Assembly (NCBI GenBank): GCA_001295775.1
Contig: LJIA01000019.1
Coordinates: 62,001-126,000, forward strand
Length of the DNA: 64,000 nucleotides
DNA from: a beta proteobacterium AAP99
Lineage (GTDB): Bacteria > Pseudomonadota > Gammaproteobacteria > Burkholderiales > Burkholderiaceae_C
Direction: 5' to 3'
Part shown: positions 54,410-64,000 of the stretch, one piece after another
How positions within the stretch are numbered: position 1 is the first letter of the stretch
Layout: every line of letters starts with the position of its first letter
The notes under the pieces: generated by a model
Told to the model about the DNA's origin: nothing
Seen by the model: only the letters and a program-made list of their open reading frames with translations
The model's database searches: none
Position numbers and translations under genes: made by a program

Positions 54410-54898
54410 ATGGCCGACCTGACCCAACTTGTTGAATCGACGATTGCGCCGATGGGCTATGAGCTCGTGGATGCCGAGCGCGCCGGCCGCGGCCTGCTGC
54501 GCATCACCATCGATCGGGCAGACGACAGTGGCGAGCGGATCAGGATTGAAGACTGCGAGCGCGTCAGCCGGCAGCTGACCAATGTGTTCATGGTCGAAGG
54601 CATCGACTACGCGCGTCTGGAAGTCGGTTCGGCCGGTGTGGATCGTCCGCTGAAGAAGCTGACGGACTTCGTGCGGTTTGCAGGGGAAAACGCCGTGCTC
54701 AAGCTGCGCGTGCCGCTGGCAGGTCGCAAGAATTTCGAAGGTGTGCTGCAGACTCCCGAGGGTGAAGGGCCTGACGCGAAGCTCGCGCTGGTCTTCAAGG
54801 GCAAGGATGGCACCGAGCAGGTTTTGGATTTTGTTCTGTCGGACATTGAGCGTGCGAACCTCAACCCGGCGCTCGATTTTGGGAAGGGCAGGAAATGA
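54410..54898 (+). CDS. rimP: Ribosome maturation factor RimP
   Basis: A 162-aa protein needed for 30S subunit assembly. It has the N-terminal block [20 protein letters not shown], then [20 protein letters not shown] and [19 protein letters not shown]; the C-terminal SH3-like part ends [13 protein letters not shown]. It is the first gene of rimP-nusA-infB and overlaps nusA by ATGA (54895-54898). Confidence 0.95.
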   Translation: MADLTQLVESTIAPMGYELVDAERAGRGLLRITIDRADDSGERIRIEDCERVSRQLTNVFMVEGIDYARLEVGSAGVDRPLKKLTDFVRFAGENAVLKLRVPLAGRKNFEGVLQTPEGEGPDAKLALVFKGKDGTEQVLDFVLSDIERANLNPALDFGKGRK

Positions 54899-56373
54899 AT
54901 CGTGAAGTGCTGATGCTCGTGGACGCACTGGCGCGCGAGAAGAATGTCAGCAAGGAAGTGGTCTTCGGTGCCCTGGAGACCGCCCTGGCTTCGGCGACAA
55001 AGAAGCGCTTTACCGATCCCGAAGTGGATGTGCGCGTCTCGATCGACCGGGATTCCGGCGAGTTCGATGCATTCCGCCGCTGGCAGGTTGTGGCCGATGA
55101 CGCCGTCGAGAATCCTTCGGCGCAGATGGCGCTGTCCGAAGCGCGTTCACAGCTGCCCGAAATCGATCTGGACGACCACGTCGAAGAGCAACTCGATGAC
55201 GTCGAGTTCGGCCGCATTGGCGCCCAGGCTGCCAAGCAGGTGATCCTGCAGCGCATCCGCGACGCCGAGAAGGAACAGATCCTCAACGACTTCCTCGAGC
55301 GCGGCGAGAAGATTGGCACCGGCATGGTCAAGCGCATGGACCGTGGTGACTCGATTGTCGAAATCGGCAAGGTCGAAGCTCGCCTGCGCCGTGACCAGAT
55401 GATCCCCAAGGAGAACCTGCGCATTGGCGACCGAGTGCGCGCATACATCGGCAAGGTGGATCGCACCGCGCGTGGCCAGCAGGTCGAGCTGTCGCGCACG
55501 GCACCGGAATTCATCATTGAACTATTCCGCCTCGAAGTGCCCGAGATGGAGCAGGGCCTGCTGCAGATCAAGTCGGCGGCCCGCGACCCCGGCGTGCGCG
55601 CCAAGATCGCCGTGACCACGAGCGACCGTCGCATCGACCCGATCGGCACCTGCGTGGGTGTGCGCGGTTCGCGCGTTCAGGCCGTCACAGGCGAGCTGGG
55701 CGGCGAGCGTGTGGACATCGTGCTGTGGAGCGAAGATCCGGCCCAGTTCGTGATCGGCGCGCTGGCTCCTGCCAACGTGCAGTCCATCGTTGTGGACGAG
55801 GAAAAGCACGCGATGGACGTGGTCGTCAACGAAGATGAACTCGCCGTGGCTATCGGCGTTGGCGGTCGGAACGTGCGTCTGGCCTCCGAACTGACCGGTT
55901 GGCAGATCAACATCATGACTGCCGACGAGTCCGCAACCAAGCAGACTGCCGAGCGCGATCGTGTAGTCAAGCTCTTCGTGGACAAGCTTGATGTGGACGA
56001 GGAAGTTGCAGGCATTCTCGTGGACGAAGGCTTCACGGGTCTCGAGGAAGTGGCCTACGTGCCCATCAACGAGATGCTGGCGATCGAGGCCTTTGACGAA
56101 GACACGGTCAATGAGCTGCGCAATCGCGCGCGTGACGCGCTCCTGACGCAGGCCCTCGCGCAGGAAGAGTCGCTCGAGACGGGCGCAGGCAAGACCGACC
56201 TTCTCGGCATCGAGGGTCTGACCGCGGACATGTTGCCCAAGCTGGCGGACATCGGCGTCTACCTCATCGAGGACCTCGCCGAGTTGGATAGCGAAGAATT
56301 GAATGAAGCCATTGGTGTGGGCGAGGAAGCCGCCAAGAACATGATCATCCAGGCTCGCCAGAGCTGGAGCTGA
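54895..56373 (+). CDS. nusA: Transcription termination/antitermination protein NusA
   Basis: A 492-aa RNA polymerase partner. The N-terminal domain ([20 protein letters not shown]) is followed by S1 ([20 protein letters not shown]), two KH domains ([20 protein letters not shown] and [20 protein letters not shown]) and two C-terminal acidic repeats typical of proteobacterial NusA. It is coupled to rimP; infB begins 47 bp downstream. Confidence 0.97.
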   Translation: MNREVLMLVDALAREKNVSKEVVFGALETALASATKKRFTDPEVDVRVSIDRDSGEFDAFRRWQVVADDAVENPSAQMALSEARSQLPEIDLDDHVEEQLDDVEFGRIGAQAAKQVILQRIRDAEKEQILNDFLERGEKIGTGMVKRMDRGDSIVEIGKVEARLRRDQMIPKENLRIGDRVRAYIGKVDRTARGQQVELSRTAPEFIIELFRLEVPEMEQGLLQIKSAARDPGVRAKIAVTTSDRRIDPIGTCVGVRGSRVQAVTGELGGERVDIVLWSEDPAQFVIGALAPANVQSIVVDEEKHAMDVVVNEDELAVAIGVGGRNVRLASELTGWQINIMTADESATKQTAERDRVVKLFVDKLDVDEEVAGILVDEGFTGLEEVAYVPINEMLAIEAFDEDTVNELRNRARDALLTQALAQEESLETGAGKTDLLGIEGLTADMLPKLADIGVYLIEDLAELDSEELNEAIGVGEEAAKNMIIQARQSWS

Positions 56374-56420
56374 TTGCCGGCCACCCGAGTGTCCGCACCC
56401 TGAAAGATTCTGAGGACTGA

Positions 56421-59222
56421 ATGGCAAGTACCACCGTCGCCCAACTCGCCAGCGAACTGAAGCTCTCGGTTCCTGTGCTGCTCGAACAGCTCAAGGCCGC
56501 CGGCGTCTCCAAGGCAGCGGCGGATGATCTGCTGGCTGAGTCGGACAAGACACAGCTGCTCGACAGCCTGCGCAAGGCGCATGGGTCCTCCGGCGAGGAT
56601 AAGAAGCGCATCACGATCACGCGCAAGCAGACCACCGAGATCAAGCAGGCAGACGCCACCGGCAAAGCCCGCACCATTCAGGTGGAGGTTCGCAAGAAGC
56701 GCGTGCTCGTCAAGCGTGACGCCACCGAAACGGTTGCGGTGCCTGTCGAGGCTCCCGTTGCAGCCCCGGCCGCACCCGTCGTGTCTGATGAGGAGCGCGT
56801 CCGCCGTGAAGATGAAGCGCGCCGCCAGGCCGAGCTGATCGCACGCCAGGAGGCCGAGGCCCGCGCTCGCGCGGAAGCCGAGGAGGCTGCGCGCGAAGCG
56901 CAGCGCCAGCGCGAGGCACAGGCCAGTGCAGCCGCGGCCCAGGCCGATGCACCTGCTGAAGCTGCCCCGGCTGCAGAGCCCGCGCCGATTGAAGCGGTGG
57001 CTGCGCCTGTTCCCGCAGAACCGAGTGCCGCCGAAGTGGCCGCAGCCCGCGCGAAGGCCGAGGAGGACGAGCGCAAGCGCCGCGATGACGCGCGCAAGCG
57101 TGCCGAGGCTGAAGCGGCTGGCATCCGCCAGCTCATGGCGGCGCCCAAGAAGATCGTCAAGGCGCCTGAAGCCCCCGCTCCTGCGTCTGCACCGATTTCG
57201 GGCACCCTGCACAAGCCTGCGAAGGCAGCCGGGACCGAAGAGGTCAAGAAGGATGACAAGCCGGGCACCAAGACCAAGACCCTCAAGGCGGGCGAACTGT
57301 CCTCGAGCTGGTCTGCAGACGGCGCCCGCGGCAAGAAACCCGCCGGAAAGCCCGCGACCCCTGCTGGCCGCGATGGCTGGCGTGCGGGCGGTGGCCGGGG
57401 CAAGGGTGGCCGTCGAGGCGATGATCGCGGCGATGACCAGCGTGCCAACATGCCCGCCGAGCCAATCGTTCGCGAAGTGCACGTGCCCGAGACCATCAGC
57501 GTGGGCGATCTCGCGCACAAGATGGCCGTGAAGGCTGCCGAGGTGATCAAGTCCCTGATGAAGATGGGCCAGATGGTCACCATCAACCAGGTGCTGGACC
57601 AGGACACCGCAATGATCGTGGTCGAGGAGCTCGGCCACAAGGCGATCGCGGCCAAGCTGGATGATCCGGAAGCCTTCCTGACCGAAGAAGAGACCACGAG
57701 CGAGTTCGAGTCCCTGCCGCGTCCGCCGGTCGTGACCGTGATGGGTCACGTCGACCACGGCAAGACCTCGCTGCTGGACTACATCCGCCGCGCCAAGGTC
57801 GCTGCGGGCGAAGCCGGCGGCATCACGCAGCACATCGGTGCCTATCACGTGGACACGCCGCGCGGCGTGGTCACCTTCCTCGACACCCCGGGTCACGAGG
57901 CCTTCACGGCCATGCGTGCCCGCGGTGCCAAGGCCACCGACATCGTGATCCTGGTGGTCGCTGCTGATGACGGCGTCATGCCCCAGACCAAGGAAGCCAT
58001 CCGCCATGCCAAGAGCGCCGGTGTGCCGATCGTGGTCGCGATGAACAAGATCGACAAGCCCGAAGCCAACCCGGACCGCGTCAAGCAGGAATTGGTGGCT
58101 GAGGAAGTGGTGCCCGAAGAGTACGGCGGCGACTCGCCCTTCGTGCCCGTGTCTGCCAAGACCGGTCAGGGCATCGATGACCTGCTTGAAAACGTGTTGC
58201 TGCAGGCCGAGGTGCTGGAACTCACGGCACCCAAGGATGCGCCGGCCAAGGGTCTGGTGATCGAAAGCCGTCTGGACAAGGGCAAGGGCCCGGTCGCCAC
58301 GGTGCTGGTGCAAAGCGGCACCCTCAAGCGCGGTGACGTCGTGCTCGCCGGCGCCAGTTTCGGCCGTGTGCGCGCCATGCTGGACGAAAACGGCAAGCCC
58401 ACACAGGAAGCCGGCCCGTCCATCCCCGTGGAAATTCAGGGCCTGACCGAAGTGCCGGCCGCCGGTGACGAACTCATGGTGCTGGGCGATGAGCGCAAGG
58501 CGCGCGAAATCGCGCTGTTCCGCCAGGGCAAGTTCCGCGACACCAAGCTTGCACAGCAACAGGCCGCCAAGCTGGAAAACATGTTCCAGAACATGGGCGA
58601 CGGCGCCAAGAAGAACCTCACGCTCATCATCAAGGCCGATGTGCAGGGTTCGCAGGAAGCCATTGCGCATGCCATGGGCAAGCTGGCCAACGACGAAGTG
58701 CAGGTCCAGATCGCGTTCAGCGCGGTGGGCGGCATTTCCGAGAGCGACGTCAACCTGGCCATCGCCACGAAGTCCGTCATCATCGGCTTCAACACGCGTG
58801 CCGATGCTGGTGCGCGCAAGCTGGCCGAGAACAACGGCATCGACATCCGCTACTACAACATCATCTACGACGCCGTGGATGACGTGAAGGCTGCACTGTC
58901 CGGCATGCTCGCGCCCGAGAAGAAGGAAGAAGTGCTGGGTCTGGTGGAGATCCGCCAGGTCATCAGCGTCTCCAAGGTCGGCAAGGTGGCGGGTTGCATG
59001 GTGCTCGATGGTCTCATCAAGCGGGGCGCACAGGTGCGCCTGCTGCGCAACAACGTGGTCATCTGGACGGGCGAGCTCGACAGCCTGCGCCGCTTCAAGG
59101 ACGACGTGCGCGAGGTCAAGGCCGGTTTCGAGTGCGGTCTCTCGCTCAAGAACAACAACGACATCTCCGAGGGCGATCAGCTCGAGGTCTTCGAAGTCAA
59201 GGAAGTGGCCCGCACGCTCTGA
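56421..59222 (+). CDS. infB: Translation initiation factor IF-2
   Basis: A 933-aa GTPase that places fMet-tRNA on the ribosome. The N-terminal IF2N module ([20 protein letters not shown]) is followed by an Ala/Glu/Arg-rich coiled region (about residues 125-245) and a second IF2N module ([20 protein letters not shown]). The G domain has G1 [13 protein letters not shown]3 [11 protein letters not shown] and G4 [11 protein letters not shown]. Domains II to IV end [10 protein letters not shown]. The in-frame start follows a GAGGAC sequence. Confidence 0.97.
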   Translation: MASTTVAQLASELKLSVPVLLEQLKAAGVSKAAADDLLAESDKTQLLDSLRKAHGSSGEDKKRITITRKQTTEIKQADATGKARTIQVEVRKKRVLVKRDATETVAVPVEAPVAAPAAPVVSDEERVRREDEARRQAELIARQEAEARARAEAEEAAREAQRQREAQASAAAAQADAPAEAAPAAEPAPIEAVAAPVPAEPSAAEVAAARAKAEEDERKRRDDARKRAEAEAAGIRQLMAAPKKIVKAPEAPAPASAPISGTLHKPAKAAGTEEVKKDDKPGTKTKTLKAGELSSSWSADGARGKKPAGKPATPAGRDGWRAGGGRGKGGRRGDDRGDDQRANMPAEPIVREVHVPETISVGDLAHKMAVKAAEVIKSLMKMGQMVTINQVLDQDTAMIVVEELGHKAIAAKLDDPEAFLTEEETTSEFESLPRPPVVTVMGHVDHGKTSLLDYIRRAKVAAGEAGGITQHIGAYHVDTPRGVVTFLDTPGHEAFTAMRARGAKATDIVILVVAADDGVMPQTKEAIRHAKSAGVPIVVAMNKIDKPEANPDRVKQELVAEEVVPEEYGGDSPFVPVSAKTGQGIDDLLENVLLQAEVLELTAPKDAPAKGLVIESRLDKGKGPVATVLVQSGTLKRGDVVLAGASFGRVRAMLDENGKPTQEAGPSIPVEIQGLTEVPAAGDELMVLGDERKAREIALFRQGKFRDTKLAQQQAAKLENMFQNMGDGAKKNLTLIIKADVQGSQEAIAHAMGKLANDEVQVQIAFSAVGGISESDVNLAIATKSVIIGFNTRADAGARKLAENNGIDIRYYNIIYDAVDDVKAALSGMLAPEKKEEVLGLVEIRQVISVSKVGKVAGCMVLDGLIKRGAQVRLLRNNVVIWTGELDSLRRFKDDVREVKAGFECGLSLKNNNDISEGDQLEVFEVKEVARTL

Positions 59223-59246
59223 TGCGCGCAGCCCGATGAACACCCG

Positions 59247-59618
59247 ATGCGCAATAAGCCCAAGACCGGCGGCAGACCCCTACGGGTCGGCGACCAGATC
59301 CAGCGCGATCTGGCCGAGCTGCTGCAGTTCGAGGTCAAGGACCCGCGCATCGGCCTCATCACCCTGACCGGGGTCGAGGTTTCGCCTGACTATTCCCACG
59401 CCAAGGTCTATTTCACGACCCTGGCCGAGGATGCCAAGATCGATGAAGTCATTGCCGGCCTGAACGCTGCACGTGGCTATCTGCGCCGCGAGCTCGGCCG
59501 CCGCCTGTCGATCTTCCAGACCCCTGAGCTGCACTTCATCCACGACCAGTCGATCGCCCGCGGAGCGCATCTCTCCGAGCTGATCGATCAGGCGGTCAAG
59601 GACAAGGCACAGGACTAG
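59247..59618 (+). CDS. rbfA: 30S ribosome-binding factor RbfA
   Basis: A 123-aa KH-fold protein that helps mature the 16S rRNA 5' end and supports growth in the cold. It has RVGDQIQRDLAELLQFEVKD, then GLITLTGVEVSPDYSHAKVY and RRLSIFQTPELHFIHDQS. It lies 24 bp after infB and 3 bp before truB, as in many bacteria. Confidence 0.95.
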   Translation: MRNKPKTGGRPLRVGDQIQRDLAELLQFEVKDPRIGLITLTGVEVSPDYSHAKVYFTTLAEDAKIDEVIAGLNAARGYLRRELGRRLSIFQTPELHFIHDQSIARGAHLSELIDQAVKDKAQD

Positions 59619-59621
59619 CGC

Positions 59622-60545
59622 ATGGAAGCCACTCTTTCCACGCGCCCGGCCATTCCCGCCCGGCGTGTGGAGCGGGTGGCGGTCCACGGCGTGCTCCTGC
59701 TGAACAAGCCGCGCGGCTTGTCCAGCAATGATGCGCTGCAGAAGGCGAGGCGGATCCTGCGCGCCAGGAAGGCGGGCCACACCGGCACGCTCGATCCGGA
59801 AGCGCACGGCCTGCTGCCGCTGTGCTTTGGCGAGGCTACAAAGTTCTCGCAGGACCTGCTGGATGCAGACAAGACCTACGAAGCCAGCGTGCGCTTCGGC
59901 ATCAAGACCAGCACGGGGGATGCCGAGGGTGAAGTGATCGCCACGCGTGAGGTCACGCACGACCAGAAGGCCCTGCAGCTTGCCTGCGAGCGCTTCGTCG
60001 GCCCGATTGACCAGGTGCCCCCCATGCACTCGGCGCTCAAGCAGGGCGGTGTGGCGCTGTACGAACTGGCGCGCAAGGGAATAGAAGTTGAGCGGGCGGC
60101 GCGCCGGGTGCAGATCCATGCCATCGACGTGCTCAGCCAGACGCCGGATAGCGCGGTACTGCGCTGCCACGTCAGCAAGGGCACCTACATCCGGACTCTG
60201 GCCGAAGACATTGGCGAGGCACTGGGCTGCGGCGCGCACCTGACCGCGCTGTACCGCACGCAGGTCGGCCCGCTGAGCGTGGCGGATGCTGTCACGCTGG
60301 AGCAATTGTCTGCGGCGCAGAATCCCGCAGCTTTGCTCGCGCCCGTGGATAGCCTGGCGCAGGGCTTGCATGCCGTGCGTCTGAGCGAAAACGAACGGGA
60401 TCGGGTGCGCCAGGGGCAGCGCCTGATCATCAATGACGACTTTGACGGCACCGTGCGTATGTACGGGCCGGATGGATTTCTTGGCATCGGCACGCTTTCT
60501 CAGCGCCGCTTGCAGCCCACCCGAGTTTTGAACCTGAAAGACTGA
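59622..60545 (+). CDS. truB: tRNA pseudouridine(55) synthase TruB
   Basis: A 307-aa enzyme forming pseudouridine 55 in the T-loop of tRNAs. Motif I is [19 protein letters not shown]; the catalytic aspartate is D58 in [36 protein letters not shown] and [20 protein letters not shown], then the C-terminal PUA-like part, complete it. A leader of about 20 residues precedes the conserved start. Confidence 0.95.
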   Translation: MEATLSTRPAIPARRVERVAVHGVLLLNKPRGLSSNDALQKARRILRARKAGHTGTLDPEAHGLLPLCFGEATKFSQDLLDADKTYEASVRFGIKTSTGDAEGEVIATREVTHDQKALQLACERFVGPIDQVPPMHSALKQGGVALYELARKGIEVERAARRVQIHAIDVLSQTPDSAVLRCHVSKGTYIRTLAEDIGEALGCGAHLTALYRTQVGPLSVADAVTLEQLSAAQNPAALLAPVDSLAQGLHAVRLSENERDRVRQGQRLIINDDFDGTVRMYGPDGFLGIGTLSQRRLQPTRVLNLKD

Positions 60546-60557
60546 GATAGGCCTCCC

Positions 60558-62378
60558 ATGTCCCGCCAGCTACGCAACATCGCCATCATCGCCCACGTGG
60601 ACCACGGCAAGACCACGCTCGTGGACCAGCTCCTGCGCCAGAGCGGCACCTTCCGCGAGAACGAAAAGGTGGCCGAGCGCGTGATGGACAGCAACGACCT
60701 CGAAAAGGAACGTGGCATCACGATCCTGGCCAAGAACTGCGCGGTGCAGTGGAACGGCTACCACATCAACATTGTCGACACCCCGGGGCACGCAGACTTC
60801 GGCGGTGAAGTGGAGCGAGTGCTCTCCATGGTGGATGGCGTGCTGCTGCTGGTGGACAGCGTGGAAGGCCCGATGCCGCAGACGCGCTTCGTGACCAAGA
60901 AGGCGCTGGCCCTGGGTTTGAAGCCCATCGTCGTGATCAACAAGATCGACCGCCCGGGCGCGCGGCCGGACTACGCCATCAACTCGACCTTCGAGCTCTT
61001 CGACAAGCTCGGTGCCACCGAGGAGCAGCTCGACTTCCCGATCGTCTATGCCTCGGGCCTGAACGGCTTTGCCGGCCTGACCGAAGACGTGCGCAGCGGC
61101 ACCATGGACCCGCTGTTCCAGATGATCGTGGACCGCGTGCCGACGCGGGATGACGACGTGGACAGCCCCCTGCAGTTCCAGATCTGCTCGCTGGACTACA
61201 ACAGCTATGTGGGCCGCATCGGCATTGGCCGCGTGAACCGCGGCCGCATCAAGCCCGGCCAGCCCGTGGCCCTGTGCAACCCGGTGGATGGCAGCGTCGT
61301 CACGCGCAAGATCAACCAGGTGCTCAAGTTCCGCGGTCTGGAGCGCGAGTTGGCCGACGAGGCCCTGGCCGGCGACATCGTGCTGATCAACGGCATCGAG
61401 GACATCGGCATCGGCGTCACGCTGTGCGCCGTGGACACGCCCGAGCCCCTGCCGATGATTGCCGTGGACGAGCCCACGCTCACCATGAACTTCATGGTCA
61501 ACACCTCGCCTCTGGCCGGCCGTGAAGGCAAGTTCGTCACCAGCCGCCAGATCCGCGACCGCCTGACCAAGGAGCTGAATAGCAACGTGGCCCTGCGCGT
61601 GAAGGACACGGGCGACGACACCGTGTTCGAGGTCTCCGGCCGCGGGGAACTGCACCTCACCATCCTCGTGGAAAACATGCGCCGTGAAGGCTACGAGCTG
61701 GCCGTCAGCCGCCCGCGCGTGGTGTTCCGCGAGATCGACGGTGTGAAGCAGGAGCCGATCGAGGCCCTGACGGTGGACGTGGAAGACGACCACCAGGGCG
61801 CCGTGATGCAGGCCCTGGGCGAGCGCAAGGGCGAGCTGGCCAACATGGAAAGCGACGGCCGCGGCCGCACGCGCCTGGAGTACCGCATTCCGGCCCGCGG
61901 CCTGATCGGCTTCCAGGGCGAGTTCCTGTCAATGACGCGCGGCACCGGCCTGATGAGCCACGTGTTTGACGGCTACGCGCCGGTGCGCGAGGGCATCGTC
62001 GGCGAGCGCCGCAACGGCGTGCTGATCACCCAGGACGACGGCGAAGCCGTGGCCTATGCGCTGTGGAAGCTGCAGGACCGCGGCCGCATGTTCGTCAGCC
62101 CGGGCGAAGCGCTGTACGAGGGCATGATCATCGGCATCCACAGCCGGGACAACGACCTCGTGGTCAACCCCATCAAGGGCAAGCAGCTCACCAACGTGCG
62201 CGCCTCCGGCACCGACGAAGCCGTGCGCCTCGTGCCGCCGATCCAGCTCACGCTGGAGTACGCCGTGGAGTTCATCTCGGACGATGAGCTGGTGGAAGTC
62301 ACACCCAAGAGCATCCGTCTGCGCAAGCGCCATTTGAAGGAACACGAACGGAAGAAGGCTGAGCGTGAAGCTGCTTGA
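60558..62378 (+). CDS. typA: Translational GTPase TypA/BipA
   Basis: A 606-aa ribosome-associated GTPase involved in large-subunit assembly and stress adaptation. G1 is [16 protein letters not shown]2 [12 protein letters not shown]3 [16 protein letters not shown] and G4 [12 protein letters not shown]. The EF-G-like domains III and V plus the TypA-specific C-terminal domain ([35 protein letters not shown]) are complete. The start follows AGGCCTCCC. It lies 12 bp after truB. Confidence 0.96.
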   Translation: MSRQLRNIAIIAHVDHGKTTLVDQLLRQSGTFRENEKVAERVMDSNDLEKERGITILAKNCAVQWNGYHINIVDTPGHADFGGEVERVLSMVDGVLLLVDSVEGPMPQTRFVTKKALALGLKPIVVINKIDRPGARPDYAINSTFELFDKLGATEEQLDFPIVYASGLNGFAGLTEDVRSGTMDPLFQMIVDRVPTRDDDVDSPLQFQICSLDYNSYVGRIGIGRVNRGRIKPGQPVALCNPVDGSVVTRKINQVLKFRGLERELADEALAGDIVLINGIEDIGIGVTLCAVDTPEPLPMIAVDEPTLTMNFMVNTSPLAGREGKFVTSRQIRDRLTKELNSNVALRVKDTGDDTVFEVSGRGELHLTILVENMRREGYELAVSRPRVVFREIDGVKQEPIEALTVDVEDDHQGAVMQALGERKGELANMESDGRGRTRLEYRIPARGLIGFQGEFLSMTRGTGLMSHVFDGYAPVREGIVGERRNGVLITQDDGEAVAYALWKLQDRGRMFVSPGEALYEGMIIGIHSRDNDLVVNPIKGKQLTNVRASGTDEAVRLVPPIQLTLEYAVEFISDDELVEVTPKSIRLRKRHLKEHERKKAEREAA

Positions 62379-62497
62379 GGAGCTTCGCGCTCTGCCTGCG
62401 GCTGTTGATCAAGCCCCTTCGTTTCCTTCAGGGGAGACTCGCGGCAACTCTGCAGCCCAGACTTGATTCGCTAGAAGCCCATTTCATGCGGTTCTTC

Positions 62498-62558
62498 AGG
62501 CCAAAATGGCTGGAAAGCCTTGCGGGACAAGCGGAAAGCACTTTCGACCTGCCATGAC
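62498..62558 (+). repeat. Doubtful, degenerate copy (R6) of the dispersed repeat
   Basis: The stretch 62498-62538 matches 3864-3904 of copy R5 at about 30 of 41 positions (AGGC, AAATGG, GAAAGCCT, GACAAGCG, AAAG), including the hairpin arms. A weak tail-like TGCCATGAC follows about 30 bp later. The AT-rich palindromes are not evident. It lies between typA and its terminator. Confidence 0.3.
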
Positions 62559-62593
62559 AAAGGGCGCTGAGTTCATCAGCGCCCTTTGCTTTT
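62558..62593. terminator. Bidirectional intrinsic terminator, typA / S9 peptidase
   Basis: AAAGGGCGCTGA / TCAGCGCCCTTT stem with a 5-nt loop, then GCTTTT on the plus strand. It serves typA and the convergent peptidase gene. Confidence 0.85.
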
Positions 62594-62626
62594 CTGCAGG
62601 CCGCAGCCTGCGTCGCCTTCAAGTGT

Positions 62627-64000
62627 TCACGGCTTGAGGTGCTTCACAAAGAAGCGCTCCATGGCGCCGTAGAACTCGAATTTGTTCTCTTCATTCTGGA
62701 AGCCGTGGCCCTCGTTGTCCTTGACCATGTACTCCACATCCACGCCGCGCTTGCGCAGGGCCTCGACGATCTGGTCGCTCTCGGCCTTGTTCACGCGGGG
62801 GTCGCGCGCGCCCTGGGCCACGAGCAGCGGCGTCTTGATCTTGTCGGCGTGGAACACGGGGCTGGCGGCCATCAGCGCCTCCTTTTCGGTCTCCGGGTTG
62901 CCGACCATCTCGTACATCTGCTTGCGCCAGGGCTCCCAATAGGGCGGGATGGTGTTCATGAAGGTCAGCAGGTTGGACACCCCCACATAGTTCACGGCCG
63001 CCGCATAGAGGTCCGGCGTGAAGGTCACGCCCGCCAGCGTGGTGTAGCCGCCGTAGCTGCCGCCATAGATGCCCACGCGCTTGGGGTCGGCAATGCCCTG
63101 GCTGATGAGCCACTGCACGCCGTCGGTCACGTCGTTCTGCATGGTGCGGCCCCACTGCTTGAAGCTGGCCTCCCAGAATTTGCGGCCGTAGCCCGTGGAA
63201 CCGCGGAAATTCATCTGCAGCACGCAGAAACCGCGGTTGGCCAGGAACTGCACCTCCGGGTTGAAGCCCCAGCCATCACGCGCCCAGGGGCCGCCGTGCG
63301 GGTTGACGATGCAGGCCAGGTTCCTGGCTTCCTTGCCCACGGGTAGGGTCAGGTAGCCGTTGATCGTCAGGCCATCCCGGCTCGTGTAGCTGGTCGGCCG
63401 CATCGGCGCCATGTCCTTGGGATCGATCTTCGGGTTGATCACGGCCAGGCGGGTGAGGGTGTCGCCCTTGGCGTCGTAGATGTAGCGGGCGCCTTCGGTC
63501 ATGTCGCTGGAGGCGGCGACGATGAACTTGGTCTCGTCGCGTGTGGCGCTCTGCAGGTTCACTTCCATGCCCGGCAGCTTGGCGGCCAGGGTGGCAAAGC
63601 GCTTGGCCACCGTGTCGTCAAAGAACTTGCGTTCCATCTTGGCGGTCATGAACTCGGCGTGCGTCATGCGCTTGGCCTTGCGTGACCACACCGCACCCCA
63701 CAGGTCCACGTCATTGCGCTCAAAGACCAGTTGCTCGGCATCCGGCCTGGCCGGGTCGATCGTGACGAGCGCCTTCTTGTCGCGCCCGCGGTTGGACAGG
63801 GCGTAGAAGCGCTTGTTGTCCGCGGTGAAGAACAGCGGCTGCACCTCAGTCTTGAAGTCGGTCTTGATGATGTCCTTGAACTGGCCGGCATTGCCGGCGC
63901 GGTGGATCACAACGGTGTCCGTGCCGCGGCTGGCCACGCCCAGGCGCAACTGACCGCGGTGGTCCGTGATCCAGCCGGTCACGTCACCCGGGTTCTGGCC
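62627..64000 (-). CDS. S9-family prolyl oligopeptidase-type peptidase, 5' part outside the window
   Basis: Alpha/beta-hydrolase serine peptidase of the acylaminoacyl-peptidase/DPP-IV type. The frame is open to the right edge, so the N-terminal propeller is incomplete and the 457 visible residues are the C-terminal part. The catalytic serine is in IYGGSYGGYTTLAGV, the aspartate in QGARDPRVNKAESD and the histidine in DNEGHGFQNEENK. NPHGGPWARDGWGFNPEVQ and LQMNFRGSTGYGRKFWEA form the oxyanion region. Substrates are probably short peptides; a signal peptide cannot be judged. Confidence 0.9.
   Translation of the reverse strand, partial: GQNPGDVTGWITDHRGQLRLGVASRGTDTVVIHRAGNAGQFKDIIKTDFKTEVQPLFFTADNKRFYALSNRGRDKKALVTIDPARPDAEQLVFERNDVDLWGAVWSRKAKRMTHAEFMTAKMERKFFDDTVAKRFATLAAKLPGMEVNLQSATRDETKFIVAASSDMTEGARYIYDAKGDTLTRLAVINPKIDPKDMAPMRPTSYTSRDGLTINGYLTLPVGKEARNLACIVNPHGGPWARDGWGFNPEVQFLANRGFCVLQMNFRGSTGYGRKFWEASFKQWGRTMQNDVTDGVQWLISQGIADPKRVGIYGGSYGGYTTLAGVTFTPDLYAAAVNYVGVSNLLTFMNTIPPYWEPWRKQMYEMVGNPETEKEALMAASPVFHADKIKTPLLVAQGARDPRVNKAESDQIVEALRKRGVDVEYMVKDNEGHGFQNEENKFEFYGAMERFFVKHLKP

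Noticed and set aside
56259-59243. 994-codon minus-strand open frame opposite infB
   Set aside because: Shadow of infB; no family motif and no ribosome binding site.

Overview
The window is GC-rich, densely coded DNA from a betaproteobacterium, most likely Burkholderiales. Pointers are the scpB-rluB and rimP-nusA-infB-rbfA-truB gene orders, a small Trp-rich membrane protein of the TIGR04438 type, a type B L31 protein, class I fumarase, and a liv-type ABC cluster with Lrp and DadA. No prophage, CRISPR array or intact insertion sequence is visible. Genus-level placement cannot be made from the sequence alone.

Layout. 1-8 kb: the C-terminal part of a PhoX phosphatase, then polyphosphate genes (ppx; ppk-sixA on the opposite strand). 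These are separated by a 1.3-kb accessory patch (3748-5057) with a transposase remnant and an orphan gene. 8-16 kb: lgt, ilvD, a c-type cytochrome, a Trp-rich protein, livK, a PLP-dependent sulfur-amino-acid lyase, Lrp and DadA. 16-21.7 kb: livHMGF and an MFS permease. 22-30 kb (minus strand): fumarase, UPF0114, MATE, glycosyltransferase, rpmE2, rho, trxA. 30-33 kb: SRP RNA, dnaX, ybaB, recR. 33-44.5 kb: an arginine/cyanophycin locus. 45-51.6 kb: rhlE-like helicase, gluQ, yggS, pilT, pilU, gpx, initiator tRNA. 51.9-62.4 kb: scpB-rluB, rimP-nusA-infB-rbfA-truB, typA. The window ends inside an S9 peptidase.

The most interesting locus is 33.0-44.5 kb. A secreted cyanophycinase heads a tightly coupled operon. 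It continues with a complete aotJQMOP-type arginine transporter (including the desuccinylase-family AotO), an AraC-type ArgR, and two arginine N-succinyltransferase-like subunits. A TonB-dependent receptor is divergent from it. The shared promoter region carries two pairs of tandem 21-bp half-sites that fit the Pseudomonas ArgR operator pattern TGTCGC-N8-AA-N5. Together this reads as a cyanophycin or Asp-Arg scavenging system: depolymerise outside, import, cleave, and feed arginine into the succinyltransferase pathway.

The most interesting non-coding observation is a dispersed repeat of about 140 bp. There are four well-conserved copies (21761-21901, 44543-44684, and on the minus strand 46567-46708 and 46749-46889), one divergent copy (3807-3931) and one doubtful copy (62498-62558). 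Each clear copy has two AT-rich palindromes about 41 bp apart, a 19-nt hairpin and a TGCATCTCACG tail at fixed spacing, and lies just 3' of a gene in sense orientation.
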